Shown: one piece after another, positions 15,166-22,091 of the stretch
Numbering within the stretch: the first letter of the stretch is position 1
Layout: each line of letters begins with the position of its first letter
Assembly: GCA_900549295.1 (NCBI GenBank)
Contig: URNG01000039.1
Span: 1 to 25,250, forward strand
Reading direction: 5' to 3'
DNA: 25,250 nucleotides
DNA from: an uncultured Rhodocyclaceae bacterium
Lineage (GTDB): Bacteria; Pseudomonadota; Gammaproteobacteria; Burkholderiales; Rhodocyclaceae
Position numbers and translations under genes: made by a program
Notes under the pieces: model-generated
What the model was told of the DNA's origin: nothing
Database searches by the model: none
What the model saw: the letters and a program-made list of their open reading frames with translations, nothing else

Positions 15166-15798
15166 ATGACCACGATTCTCTACGCCCGCGTATCGACTTC
15201 AGAGCAAACCATCCTTCACCAGCAGGTACAGGCAGAGGAAGTGCTAGGCATGCCGATGGATCAAGTAATCTCTGACGAAGGTGTGTCAGGGGTTCAGGTC
15301 CGACTGAAAGACCGCCCCCAAGGGAGACGACTATTCGACATCCTGCGTGCAGGGGATACGCTTGTCGTACGCTGGGTGGATAGGTTAGGGAGAAACTACT
15401 GCGACGTTACAGAGAGCATCCGGGAGTTTCTGAATCGTGGGGTGATTATCAAGACGGTAATTAACCGCATGGTCTTTGATGGCAGTACAACAGACCCCAC
15501 GCAAATGGCTGTTAGAGACTCGCTAATCGCCTTCATGGCAGCAACCGCGCAAGCTCAAGCCGAAGCCACCAAAGAAGCGCAAATGGCTGGCATTGCCCAT
15601 GCCAAGGAGCACGGAGCATTCAGGGGAAGAAAGCCCAGCTACACGCGGCGGCAGCTAGAACAGGTAACGGCCCAGCTAGAAGCCAAAGAGAGCATTCAGA
15701 GTATCTCAAAGGCTGCCGGCCTATCTCGTGCCGCCATCTATCGCATTCAGGAAAGCCCAGCCAAAGCCTTTACATCGTTAGAGGCTTGGGGGCTGTAA
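15166..15798 (+). CDS. Serine recombinase (Tn3 resolvase/DNA invertase family)
   Basis: The 210-aa product begins TTILYARVSTSEQT with catalytic S10 and neighbouring R8, the hallmark of small serine recombinases. RLKDRPQGRRLFDILRAGDTLVVRWVDRLGRNYCDV carries the conserved RxxF/L and DRLGR blocks, and the long helix E follows around SLIAFMAATAQAQAEA. The C-terminal helix-turn-helix is QSISKAAGLSRAAIYRIQES. Size and order match resolvases and invertases rather than large integrases or IS607 TnpA (which has the HTH first). No inverted-repeat invertible segment is obvious, so it may resolve cointegrates or dimers, or act on the repeats immediately upstream. No clear Shine-Dalgarno precedes the ATG. 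Confidence 0.93.
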   Translation: MTTILYARVSTSEQTILHQQVQAEEVLGMPMDQVISDEGVSGVQVRLKDRPQGRRLFDILRAGDTLVVRWVDRLGRNYCDVTESIREFLNRGVIIKTVINRMVFDGSTTDPTQMAVRDSLIAFMAATAQAQAEATKEAQMAGIAHAKEHGAFRGRKPSYTRRQLEQVTAQLEAKESIQSISKAAGLSRAAIYRIQESPAKAFTSLEAWGL

Positions 15799-15808
15799 CT
15801 TGCCCGTG

Positions 15809-16030
15809 CTAGCCCGGTGAATTGTCAAACTCGAACAGTTCGCCGGGTTTCACTTCCAGCGCCTCAGCAAGGCGGCAAATGTTGATTAAGGCAATGTTCC
15901 GTTGCCCACGTTCAACGCCGCCTAAATAGCTTCTCGCTACGCCCGATTCAAGGGAAAGCGTTTCCTGACTCCACCCCTTTGCTTTCCGTAGCTGGGCAAG
16001 TCGTTTTCCAAATAGCTTGCGTACGTCCAA
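15809..16030 (-). CDS. XRE-family transcriptional regulator
   Basis: The 73-aa product is essentially one lambda-repressor-like helix-turn-helix: DVRKLFGKRLAQLRKAKGWSQETLSLESGVARSYLGGVERGQRNIALINICRLAEALEV. Single-domain members of this size control restriction-modification and mobile-element genes. The frame is open up to an ATG at 16105, but TTG 16030 is preferred. It has GGGGAAG just upstream and gives the normal family N-terminus, and the longer start would place the operator inside the gene. It is convergent with the serine recombinase (10 bp between stops) and divergent from the lipoprotein, with a palindromic operator between. Confidence 0.85.
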   Translation of the reverse strand: MDVRKLFGKRLAQLRKAKGWSQETLSLESGVARSYLGGVERGQRNIALINICRLAEALEVKPGELFEFDNSPG

Positions 16031-16091
16031 AGCACTTCCCCAAAGGGAAAGGATGCTATGGAGCAGACCGCTATGAGGCGACGCCCTATGA

Positions 16092-16127
16092 GTGACAAAT
16101 GCCAACGCAACGTGTATAATTTGTCAC
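16092..16127 (+). promoter_or_regulatory. Promoter for the lipoprotein genes overlapped by a palindromic operator
   Basis: GTGACA (16092-16097), 17 bp, then a perfect TATAAT (16115-16120). The 9-bp inverted repeat GTGACAAAT (16092-16100) and ATTTGTCAC (16119-16127) covers the -35 and the -10/start region. This is the expected geometry for repression by the adjacent XRE protein, with possible autoregulation on the other strand. Confidence 0.7.
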
Positions 16128-16153
16128 CTATAGTAGGCATCTGGAGTTTTAGC

Positions 16154-16435
16154 TTGAAGACCGCGCTTTTACTTATCGCCCCCCTTGTGCTCGCTGCATG
16201 CGCAACACAAAGCACCGGCCCTGTAGCCGTAGGCAATGGAACTTATGTTGTCTCTCGCCAAGCAGGGGCATTCCCCAGCGGTCGAGAACCGCTGCTAGTC
16301 GAGGCTATTACTGAAGCACAAGCGAAGTGCTCAAGCACAGGCAAAAGCGTCAAGCTGATCTCTCAAAATGAAAACCCCGGCCCTTATGTCATGGGGAATT
16401 ACCCAAAAGCTACCGTTGTTTTTTCTTGTGAGTAA
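16154..16435 (+). CDS. Small putative lipoprotein of unknown function
   Basis: The 93-aa product begins MKTALLLIAPLVLAAC, a lipoprotein signal peptide whose lipobox cysteine would be acylated. The mature part (NGTYVVSRQAGAFPSGREPLLVEAITEAQAKCSSTGKSVKLI...VVFSC) has two cysteines that could pair. Similar short lipoproteins are common on proteobacterial islands, without known function. TTG 16154 is chosen as start because GGAG (16143-16146) lies 7 nt upstream and because the longer ATG at 16058 lies before the promoter at 16092-16120, so it would not be on the transcript. It is followed by the small membrane protein after 3 nt. Confidence 0.75.
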   Translation: MKTALLLIAPLVLAACATQSTGPVAVGNGTYVVSRQAGAFPSGREPLLVEAITEAQAKCSSTGKSVKLISQNENPGPYVMGNYPKATVVFSCE

Positions 16436-16438
16436 GCC

Positions 16439-16867
16439 GTGGAAATAGTTATCGCTATTGCTGTATTTCTTGTCGCTGCTTGGTTTTGGAGAGCAAGGCA
16501 GTATGACAAACACACCCTCCTCGATTTCGATTCTTGGGTTTCAAAATACGAGAATTCAGCATCTCCCCTTCAAGCCTCTAGGATGGCCGTTGCCTTCCTG
16601 AGTCAGTCGATTCATTTTGCATGGGAGACGGGGGCCATCAACAGCAAACAGCGTGATGCTGTAACTGCCGCACTGAAACAGATGCGCGCCACGACAGCTA
16701 TGACAATGTGGCTTGGCTCCAGTCTCCCAACTGTTTTGCGGGTCGTAGGCTCCGACGAAGTTTCTAACACCCCGGCCAGAGCGATAGGAATGCTTATGCT
16801 ACTGGCTTGGATGTCGCCAAAGGGAGAAGAAGAAAATGCCATTCGCGCATTCCTCTTCCGCCGATGA
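16439..16867 (+). CDS. Small membrane protein of unknown function
   Basis: The 142-aa product starts at GTG 16439 with an N-terminal membrane helix (MEIVIAIAVFLVAAWFW) and continues with a mainly helical soluble part (LLDFDSWVSKYENS, KQRDAVTAALKQMRATTAMTM). A second, weaker hydrophobic stretch (AIGMLMLLAWM) is near the C-terminus. I do not recognise a family. The start is 3 nt after the lipoprotein stop and lacks a good ribosome-binding site, suggesting coupled translation. The stop lies 4 bp from the integrase stop on the other strand with no terminator between them. It is cargo of the element by position. Confidence 0.65.
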   Translation: MEIVIAIAVFLVAAWFWRARQYDKHTLLDFDSWVSKYENSASPLQASRMAVAFLSQSIHFAWETGAINSKQRDAVTAALKQMRATTAMTMWLGSSLPTVLRVVGSDEVSNTPARAIGMLMLLAWMSPKGEEENAIRAFLFRR

Positions 16868-16871
16868 CGTA

Positions 16872-18335
16872 TCAGCTATCTGTTTCTTTTACGGAAGCGA
16901 AGATCACAGAGCGCACCGCCTCGATAGCATCCAACCCAAGTCCCAACGGAACACCCGATCCATAGACTGCTGCAACACCTCGCACCCGATGCCCGATCAA
17001 GCGTTCACGTATTTCAAAATCAATGCCTCGACGAACCGCAATGTCCTTCCATGAGTGCCGCATCTGGTAAAGCGTGTAGCCGTTCGTCATTTTGTTGAAT
17101 CTTGTACTCATCGACGAAACCGCCCCGTGTAAAGAACGTGGGTTATTCTCTTGCCAAACCAGCATAGCCCGTAACCTGTCGATGTCGATCACAGAGCGAG
17201 CGTCATCGCAAATCGGAATGTCCCTCTCCGCCGCCTTGTTCTTCCCTTTGGCAACTCTGAAATAAAGCCCCTTCACGCCAAACACGTCTGTCTTCTCGCA
17301 AATGGCATCGCTCTTGGCCTGCATTAATTCCCGTGGCCGCATACCGAGTACAGCAAGCGTCTCGACGGCAATCGCATCGAACTGTGAAGCCCCGCCCTCG
17401 TAGCCTTTCCTGACCTTCACACTCGCCGGACGCTGTTTGAACCCCTCTATTGCCTCCCGGATGGCTTGCACTGGCATAGGCTCCCGATCATCCACACGCG
17501 GCTGCATTACCCCCTGAAGCTCTTTCAGACGCGGCATCTGCAACTTGGGCAGCACACAGCGCAAGGCCGAAACCATACCGTCAAGCTGAGTTTTCACCGT
17601 CCGTGGTGTTACATCGTTCAGACGTTCCCGGCACCATTCCAGCAAGCCCGCCTCGACATGGGCCAGCGTAACCGTTGCCAACTTGATTTCAGGCAATCGC
17701 CGTTGTGCCAATTTGTATCGCGAATCGCCAACCCGATCATGGTATTTCGCCAAAGCGCGGCGGCATACACTCGCCCACGATTCACCCGCCTCCGTCACGG
17801 GATACACCTCGCCATCCCCGCCCACCGCGACCGTTTCGGCTGGCAAGGGCTTCCCCTGTATTGCCAACTCAATCCCGTTTAGAAAGGCCTGAGCCTCGAT
17901 TGCGGGCCTTTGTGCCTCCGTGGGTACTTGGCCAACCTTCATCGCTTCATAAAACGACTGCCAGCCTTTGACCACATTCAGCCAATCCCGTGGATTACGC
18001 TGCTGCTCCTCAATCACCCGAGAAGCTGCCTGCCGAGTCAAAGCGGGAATCCGTGCAAACAACTCGTCCGCACTTGCAGATGAATCCGCCCCCTCGACGG
18101 CTTGCGACAACACAGCCCCAGCAAGGGCCAGATCGCGCTTTTGCCTCGCCTCATAGCAAATGGAATCGAACTGCACCGATACGCTTCGGGAAAGCCTTTC
18201 TGCATCCCGCTTGGCTGCTGTCTTCAGACTTTGCATGTACATCGCCTTGCCCAGCACCTTGGCAACGTCCTGAGGATAGCGCCGCCTGTAGTACCAGAGA
18301 TTTGACCCCGATTTTTTGTGTAAGAATTCCGCCAA
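16872..18335 (-). CDS. Tyrosine recombinase / phage-type integrase (DUF6538 N-terminus)
   Basis: The 487-aa product opens with LHKKSGSNLWYYRRRYPQDVAKVLGK, the DUF6538 arm-binding-like domain found on integrases. A core-binding region (about 185-280) and the catalytic domain follow. Catalytic residues visible are R333 (LGMRPREL), K367 (GKNKAAERDIPI), R426 (LYQMRHSW), H449 (LIGHR) and Y458 (AAVYGSG). The usual first His of HxxR is Tyr (Y423), a known kind of variation. The start is TTG 18335; an ATG at residue 32 would delete the N-terminal domain. The gene points away from attR, 128 bp from the core, the normal position for the enzyme that inserted the element. Confidence 0.92.
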   Translation of the reverse strand: MAEFLHKKSGSNLWYYRRRYPQDVAKVLGKAMYMQSLKTAAKRDAERLSRSVSVQFDSICYEARQKRDLALAGAVLSQAVEGADSSASADELFARIPALTRQAASRVIEEQQRNPRDWLNVVKGWQSFYEAMKVGQVPTEAQRPAIEAQAFLNGIELAIQGKPLPAETVAVGGDGEVYPVTEAGESWASVCRRALAKYHDRVGDSRYKLAQRRLPEIKLATVTLAHVEAGLLEWCRERLNDVTPRTVKTQLDGMVSALRCVLPKLQMPRLKELQGVMQPRVDDREPMPVQAIREAIEGFKQRPASVKVRKGYEGGASQFDAIAVETLAVLGMRPRELMQAKSDAICEKTDVFGVKGLYFRVAKGKNKAAERDIPICDDARSVIDIDRLRAMLVWQENNPRSLHGAVSSMSTRFNKMTNGYTLYQMRHSWKDIAVRRGIDFEIRERLIGHRVRGVAAVYGSGVPLGLGLDAIEAVRSVIFASVKETDS

Positions 18336-18370
18336 CGTGTCGCCCGCCCGTGTTTCTGAATTTCGCCCGC

Positions 18371-18381
18371 TTGTGTCACCT
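18371..18381. repeat. Putative integrase arm site, right copy
   Basis: TTGTGTCACCT, the exact 11-bp match to 14601-14611 in the same orientation, lies between the integrase start and attR. TCGCCCGC is also repeated nearby at 18340-18347 and 18363-18370. Confidence 0.45.
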
Positions 18382-18463
18382 CAGGAAGACTGGAACAATC
18401 CACAAAACCCCCTGTATTCACAAGCATCTTGAGCAGACAGGCTATCACGGAAAGAGACGAAAA

Positions 18464-18489
18464 ATGTGCGAACTGCTGGGCATGAACTG
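18464..18489. repeat. attR core
   Basis: Second copy of the 26-bp core, with G at base 12. It runs into the intact amidotransferase coding sequence. The preceding bases (AAAGAGACGAAAA) come from the element and replace the native leader. Confidence 0.88.
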
Positions 18490-19276
18490 CAACGTGCCAA
18501 CCGACATCTGCTTTTCCTTCACCGGCTTCCAGGCGCGCGGCGGCGCCACCGGCGTGCATTCGGACGGTTGGGGCATCGCCTTCTTCGAGGATCACGGCTG
18601 CCGCGTCTTTCTCGATCCGCAGCCTTCTTCCGCCTCGCCCATCGCCGAGCTGGTGGGGCGCTACCCGATCCGCTCGAAAAACGTCATCGCCCACATCCGC
18701 AAGGCCACGCAAGGCTCGGTGCGGCTGGAAAACACCCATCCCTTCATGCGCGAAATGTGGGGCCGCTACTGGATTTTCGCCCACAACGGCAATCTCATCG
18801 ACTTCGCGCCTTCGCTGGACGGCCCTTACCGGCCCGTCGGCAATACCGACAGCGAGCGCGCCTTCTGCTGGCTGCTGCAGGAATTGCGCCGCCACTTCGG
18901 CGACCATCCCGGCGACCACCTGCCGGCCACCGCCGACCTTTTCCGGCACCTGCATCAACTGACGCTCGCCATCAGCGAATACGGCGAATTCAATTTCCTG
19001 CTCTCCAACGGCGACGCCCTGTTCGCCCACGCCTCCACCCGCCTGCACAGCATCGTGCGGCAAGCGCCGTTTGCCCAGGCGCATCTCAAGGATCAGGACG
19101 TCAGCATCGACTTCAGCGAAGTCACCGGAGCAAACGACCGCGTCGCCGTCATCGCCACCTTGCCTCTCACCGACAACGAGGCATGGACGCCGCTGGCGGC
19201 CGGCACGCTGTGCTGTTTCGTCGAAGGGGTCATCGTGCACCAGGCGCCCACCCGGCCGGGGCCGCCGCGCCCCTGA
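18464..19276 (+). CDS. Class II glutamine amidotransferase (YafJ-like), restored by the element
   Basis: The 270-aa product starts MCELLGMNCNVPTD. After Met removal, Cys2 is the N-terminal nucleophile that hydrolyses glutamine in class II amidotransferases. The conserved HSDGWGIAFF, IRKATQGSV, NTHPF, FAHNGNL and GNTDSERAF blocks match YafJ-type stand-alone amidotransferases, whose acceptor substrate is not established. ATG 18464 is forced by Cys2; the frame extends upstream into the element without similarity. The first 26 bases are the attR core, so the catalytic Cys codon sits inside the attachment site. Translation now depends on an element-borne GAGA 6 nt upstream. It is convergent with the GGDEF/EAL gene (3 bp between stops). 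Confidence 0.95.
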   Translation: MCELLGMNCNVPTDICFSFTGFQARGGATGVHSDGWGIAFFEDHGCRVFLDPQPSSASPIAELVGRYPIRSKNVIAHIRKATQGSVRLENTHPFMREMWGRYWIFAHNGNLIDFAPSLDGPYRPVGNTDSERAFCWLLQELRRHFGDHPGDHLPATADLFRHLHQLTLAISEYGEFNFLLSNGDALFAHASTRLHSIVRQAPFAQAHLKDQDVSIDFSEVTGANDRVAVIATLPLTDNEAWTPLAAGTLCCFVEGVIVHQAPTRPGPPRP

Positions 19277-19279
19277 GTT

Positions 19280-21655
19280 TCAGGCGCCGGGCCGGTCGGC
19301 GTCGAGGCGCGCGGCGGTCGCTACGAAATCGAGCATGGCCACCGGCCGGGAGAAGAAATAACCCTGACCGTAGCCGCAGCCCAGGCGGCACAGTTCGCGC
19401 AACTGGAATTCGTCCTCGATGCCCTCGGCCACCACCTGCAGCCCGAGGCTCCTCGCCATCGTGATGATGGCCTCGACCAGCGCGAATTCGTTGCTGCCCT
19501 GCTGCGGGTCGCTGATGAAGGATTTGTCGATCTTCACCACGTCGAGCGGGAAACGCTTCAGGTAGGAGAGCGAGGAATAGCCCGTGCCGAAATCGTCCAT
19601 GAAAACGCGCAGGCCGGCGCGGCGCAGATCGTTGACCCAGGTCTGGGCGACGGTGACGTCGCTCATGAGCACGCCCTCGGTGATTTCGAGCGCGATCGCC
19701 GACGGCGGCAGGCCGTACCGGGCCAGCAGGTCGAGCACCGCCGGCACCGGCAGTCCCTCGGGAATCTGGCGCGCCGACACGTTCACCGAGGCGTACAGCG
19801 CAAGCTTCTGGGTGCGCCACAGGGCGACGTTGCGGCAGGCTTCTTCGAGCACCCAGTAGCCGACTTCGTCGATCAGCCCGATCTGCTCGGCCAGCGGCAC
19901 GAAAATTTCCGGCGAGATCGGGCCAAGCTGCGGGTGCCGCCAGCGCAGCAGGGCCTCCCCGCCCGCCACCCGCTGCGTCGCCAGATCGATGATGGGCTGA
20001 CAGTAAAGCTCCAGTTCGCGGCGGCCGATGGCGGCGCGCAGATCGTCCTCCAGACGCCGGCGGTATTCGGCGGCGGCTTCCTGGGACGGGTCGAACAACT
20101 GGCAACTGGGCTGCCCGGCTCCCGTCGTGTTCAGCGCGATTTCGGCGCGCCGCATGAGCTGGTTGAAGTCGCCGCCATCCTGCGGGAAGCGCGCCGCGCC
20201 GATGCGCGCGCCGAGCACCACCGCGTGCGAGCCGTCATGATTGGCGTAGGGCTGCGACAACAGGCGCACCAGGGCTTCCAGGCGGTCGAGGATGTGCAGC
20301 GCATCCTGTTCCTGGCCCAGGAGCAGCGCGAATTCGCCGCTGCCGACGCGGGCCGGAAAATCCTTCGCCCGCATCCACTGTCGCAGCCGCTTCGCCACTT
20401 CGAGCAGAATGCGGTCGCCGGCCACGAAGCCCGTCGCATTGACGATTTGCCTGAATCCGTCGAGGTCGATGCGCACCAGGGCGAACGGCGGTGTCGACGG
20501 CGGTAGTTCGGCCAGCTTTTCCGCCAGCCCTTCGCGATTGGCGAAACTGGTCAGCGAATCGGTGACGGCCAGCCGGCGCGCCAGCATTTCTTCTTCCTTG
20601 CGCTGCGTCACGTCATTGACCGTGCCTTGCACGCTGCCGTCGCCCAGGGCGATCACGCCGACCTGCAGCCAGCGGGCGTCGCCGCGCCGACCGACCAGCC
20701 GGAAATCCCCTTCGGCGGATTTCTCGGCGCTTTCCAGCGCCCGCCGGAGCAGGCCGAGCAGCGCCTGCGGCTCGTCCCAACCGGTTTCGAACAGGCTGCG
20801 CGCGCCGTCGCCGGTTTCGCGCGCCGGCAGCCAGGTCAGGCCGACGAAGGCGCGGTTGAACGAATCCAGCCGGCCGTCGCCCTGGGCGATGAAAATTCCG
20901 GCGCTGGCGTTGTCGAACAGGTCGTGATACTTGCGCTGGTCGATTTCCTGCTGCTCGCGCAGGGCGCGTTCCTGCCCCAGGGCATCGACCAGTTGCCCGG
21001 TCAGGCCGTTGATGTCCTCCACCAGCCGCCCCAGTTCGGTGCTCTGGTGGCCCTCCGGCACGGCAAGCCGTTCGCCGCTCGTCACCTTGAGCCGGTGCAT
21101 GCGGTCGGAAATCTGCTTGATCGGGCGGATGACCAGAATCAGCAAAGCGCCTGCCGCCGCCGCGATGACCAGAAAAATCAGCGGCACCAGCACGAAAACC
21201 GTCAGCGCCACGCTCTTGGCGATCTGCGCCTGAATCGCCTCGTCGTTGGTTTCGAGGATGATTTCGCCGATTTTTTTCTCGGCATTGAAGGGCGAGAAGA
21301 GCGGGCGGGTCACAGACGAGCCGGTCGCGGACGATCGCGTCTGGGGACGCGCCAGCCGCGCGATGCTGCGCTGCGCCGCGCGGATGTCGACGCGCTGCAC
21401 CTCGCTGTTCCTGAGCAGACCTTGGGCGACTTCGTGCGCCAGTTGCTCGTCGTCGGCGAAACAGGCGACGCTGGCCGTGCTCTGCACGGTATCGAGCAGT
21501 TCGCCCAGTTTCTGCGCGGCGCGCTCGTGCACCTGGGCGCTGACCACCTGGCTGGCCACGATGACCGAGGGAATGCCGACCAGCAGCGTGATGCCGATCA
21601 CCGCCAGCAGGCTGCGGGCGAGAATGCCGCGCCACCAGATCATCTGACCGCTCAT
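19280..21655 (-). CDS. HAMP-PAS-GGDEF-EAL protein, probable c-di-GMP phosphodiesterase
   Basis: The 791-aa membrane protein has helix 1 (about 15-35), a periplasmic sensor of about 110 residues, helix 2 (about 149-176), HAMP (about 177-229), PAS (about 240-350), GGDEF (about 360-520) and EAL (about 540-780). The GGDEF signature is degenerate (GSGEF at 438-442), so diguanylate cyclase activity is unlikely. The EAL domain keeps E567-A-L, NVSA, EITE, DDFGTGYSSL, KID and EGIE, so c-di-GMP hydrolysis is expected. The periplasmic part resembles CHASE8-type sensors of YfiN-like proteins. ATG 21655 overlaps the stop of the PBP-like gene as ATGA, so the two are translated together. Confidence 0.93.
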   Translation of the reverse strand: MSGQMIWWRGILARSLLAVIGITLLVGIPSVIVASQVVSAQVHERAAQKLGELLDTVQSTASVACFADDEQLAHEVAQGLLRNSEVQRVDIRAAQRSIARLARPQTRSSATGSSVTRPLFSPFNAEKKIGEIILETNDEAIQAQIAKSVALTVFVLVPLIFLVIAAAAGALLILVIRPIKQISDRMHRLKVTSGERLAVPEGHQSTELGRLVEDINGLTGQLVDALGQERALREQQEIDQRKYHDLFDNASAGIFIAQGDGRLDSFNRAFVGLTWLPARETGDGARSLFETGWDEPQALLGLLRRALESAEKSAEGDFRLVGRRGDARWLQVGVIALGDGSVQGTVNDVTQRKEEEMLARRLAVTDSLTSFANREGLAEKLAELPPSTPPFALVRIDLDGFRQIVNATGFVAGDRILLEVAKRLRQWMRAKDFPARVGSGEFALLLGQEQDALHILDRLEALVRLLSQPYANHDGSHAVVLGARIGAARFPQDGGDFNQLMRRAEIALNTTGAGQPSCQLFDPSQEAAAEYRRRLEDDLRAAIGRRELELYCQPIIDLATQRVAGGEALLRWRHPQLGPISPEIFVPLAEQIGLIDEVGYWVLEEACRNVALWRTQKLALYASVNVSARQIPEGLPVPAVLDLLARYGLPPSAIALEITEGVLMSDVTVAQTWVNDLRRAGLRVFMDDFGTGYSSLSYLKRFPLDVVKIDKSFISDPQQGSNEFALVEAIITMARSLGLQVVAEGIEDEFQLRELCRLGCGYGQGYFFSRPVAMLDFVATAARLDADRPGA

Positions 21656-22089
21656 GGCAAGGATTTGTCGAAGGAGTACAGCACACGCACCCGGCTATCG
21701 ACCTGCGCCAAGGGCAGGTAGGCCATCGCGCCGGGCCGCGCCGTCACGAAATCGAGAATCTCCTCGGCGCTCTGCAATATCTGCGGCGGCCGGGTCTTGC
21801 CGGAAAAGAGCAGGCGCGACCAGTAAGCGTTGATTTCGGCCGGGCTTTTGTTGACCAGCAGACGATAGAAACGGCTGCGGATTTCCGAATCCTGCGCCTG
21901 ATCGACCGGCTCCGCCGTCACGCCGGAAGAAAGGCGGCGATAGCGGCCCAGGAAGATATTGACGACGTCGTCCTGCGTCAGACGCTCGATACCGCAGCGC
22001 GGACTGGCGACCACCACCAGCGCGTCGGCGCGCGCCGACGCGCACGACAGACAGAGAAGCAGCGGGAGGAAGGCGGACAGGCAGCGCAT
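21652..22089 (-). CDS. Periplasmic phosphate-binding-protein-like (PBP) domain protein
   Basis: The 145-aa product has a signal peptide (MRCLSAFLPLLLCLSCASARA) and a single small PBP-like domain: LVVVASPRCGIERLTQDDVVNIFLGRYRRLSSG, a helical RFYRLLVNKSPAEINAYWSRLLFSG block and a PGAMAYLPLAQVDSRVRVL end. This is the half-size PstS-like form often found without an ABC transporter. ATG 22089 starts 2 nt after the stop of the barrel gene, and the stop overlaps the GGDEF/EAL start by 4 bp. The context suggests it delivers a ligand or signal to the sensor domain of that protein in the periplasm; this is inference. Confidence 0.85.
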   Translation of the reverse strand: MRCLSAFLPLLLCLSCASARADALVVVASPRCGIERLTQDDVVNIFLGRYRRLSSGVTAEPVDQAQDSEIRSRFYRLLVNKSPAEINAYWSRLLFSGKTRPPQILQSAEEILDFVTARPGAMAYLPLAQVDSRVRVLYSFDKSLP

Positions 22090-22091
22090 GG

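Larger units (their letters stand above)
14520..18463. mobile_element. Small integrated element (about 3.94 kb) in the amidotransferase 5' end
   Basis: The segment is bounded by 26-bp direct repeats and its interior has visibly lower GC and different codon choice from the flanks. Order from the left: a 620-bp region without a convincing gene, serine recombinase, XRE regulator (opposite strand), lipoprotein, small membrane protein, then a convergent tyrosine integrase next to attR. The position of the integrase beside one repeat and the IHF-like and arm-like sites inside the ends indicate integrase-type site-specific insertion. No conjugation, replication or structural phage genes are present, so movement of the element outside the cell would need a helper. 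It could equally be the remnant of a larger island. Confidence 0.85.

Noticed and set aside
15166..15798. IS607-type transposon with OMEGA RNA
   Set aside because: The recombinase has its catalytic domain first and HTH last, unlike IS607 TnpA, and there is no TnpB or IscB gene.
15000..16150. Invertible segment controlled by the serine recombinase
   Set aside because: No pair of inverted recombination sites around a promoter was found; the repeats seen are mostly direct and clustered on one side.
16058..16153. Longer start for the lipoprotein
   Set aside because: It lies upstream of the only good promoter and would bury the lipoprotein signal peptide behind 32 residues.
16836..17054. Possible small gene on the plus strand inside the integrase
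   Set aside because: It is antisense to the well-supported integrase and has no motif of its own.
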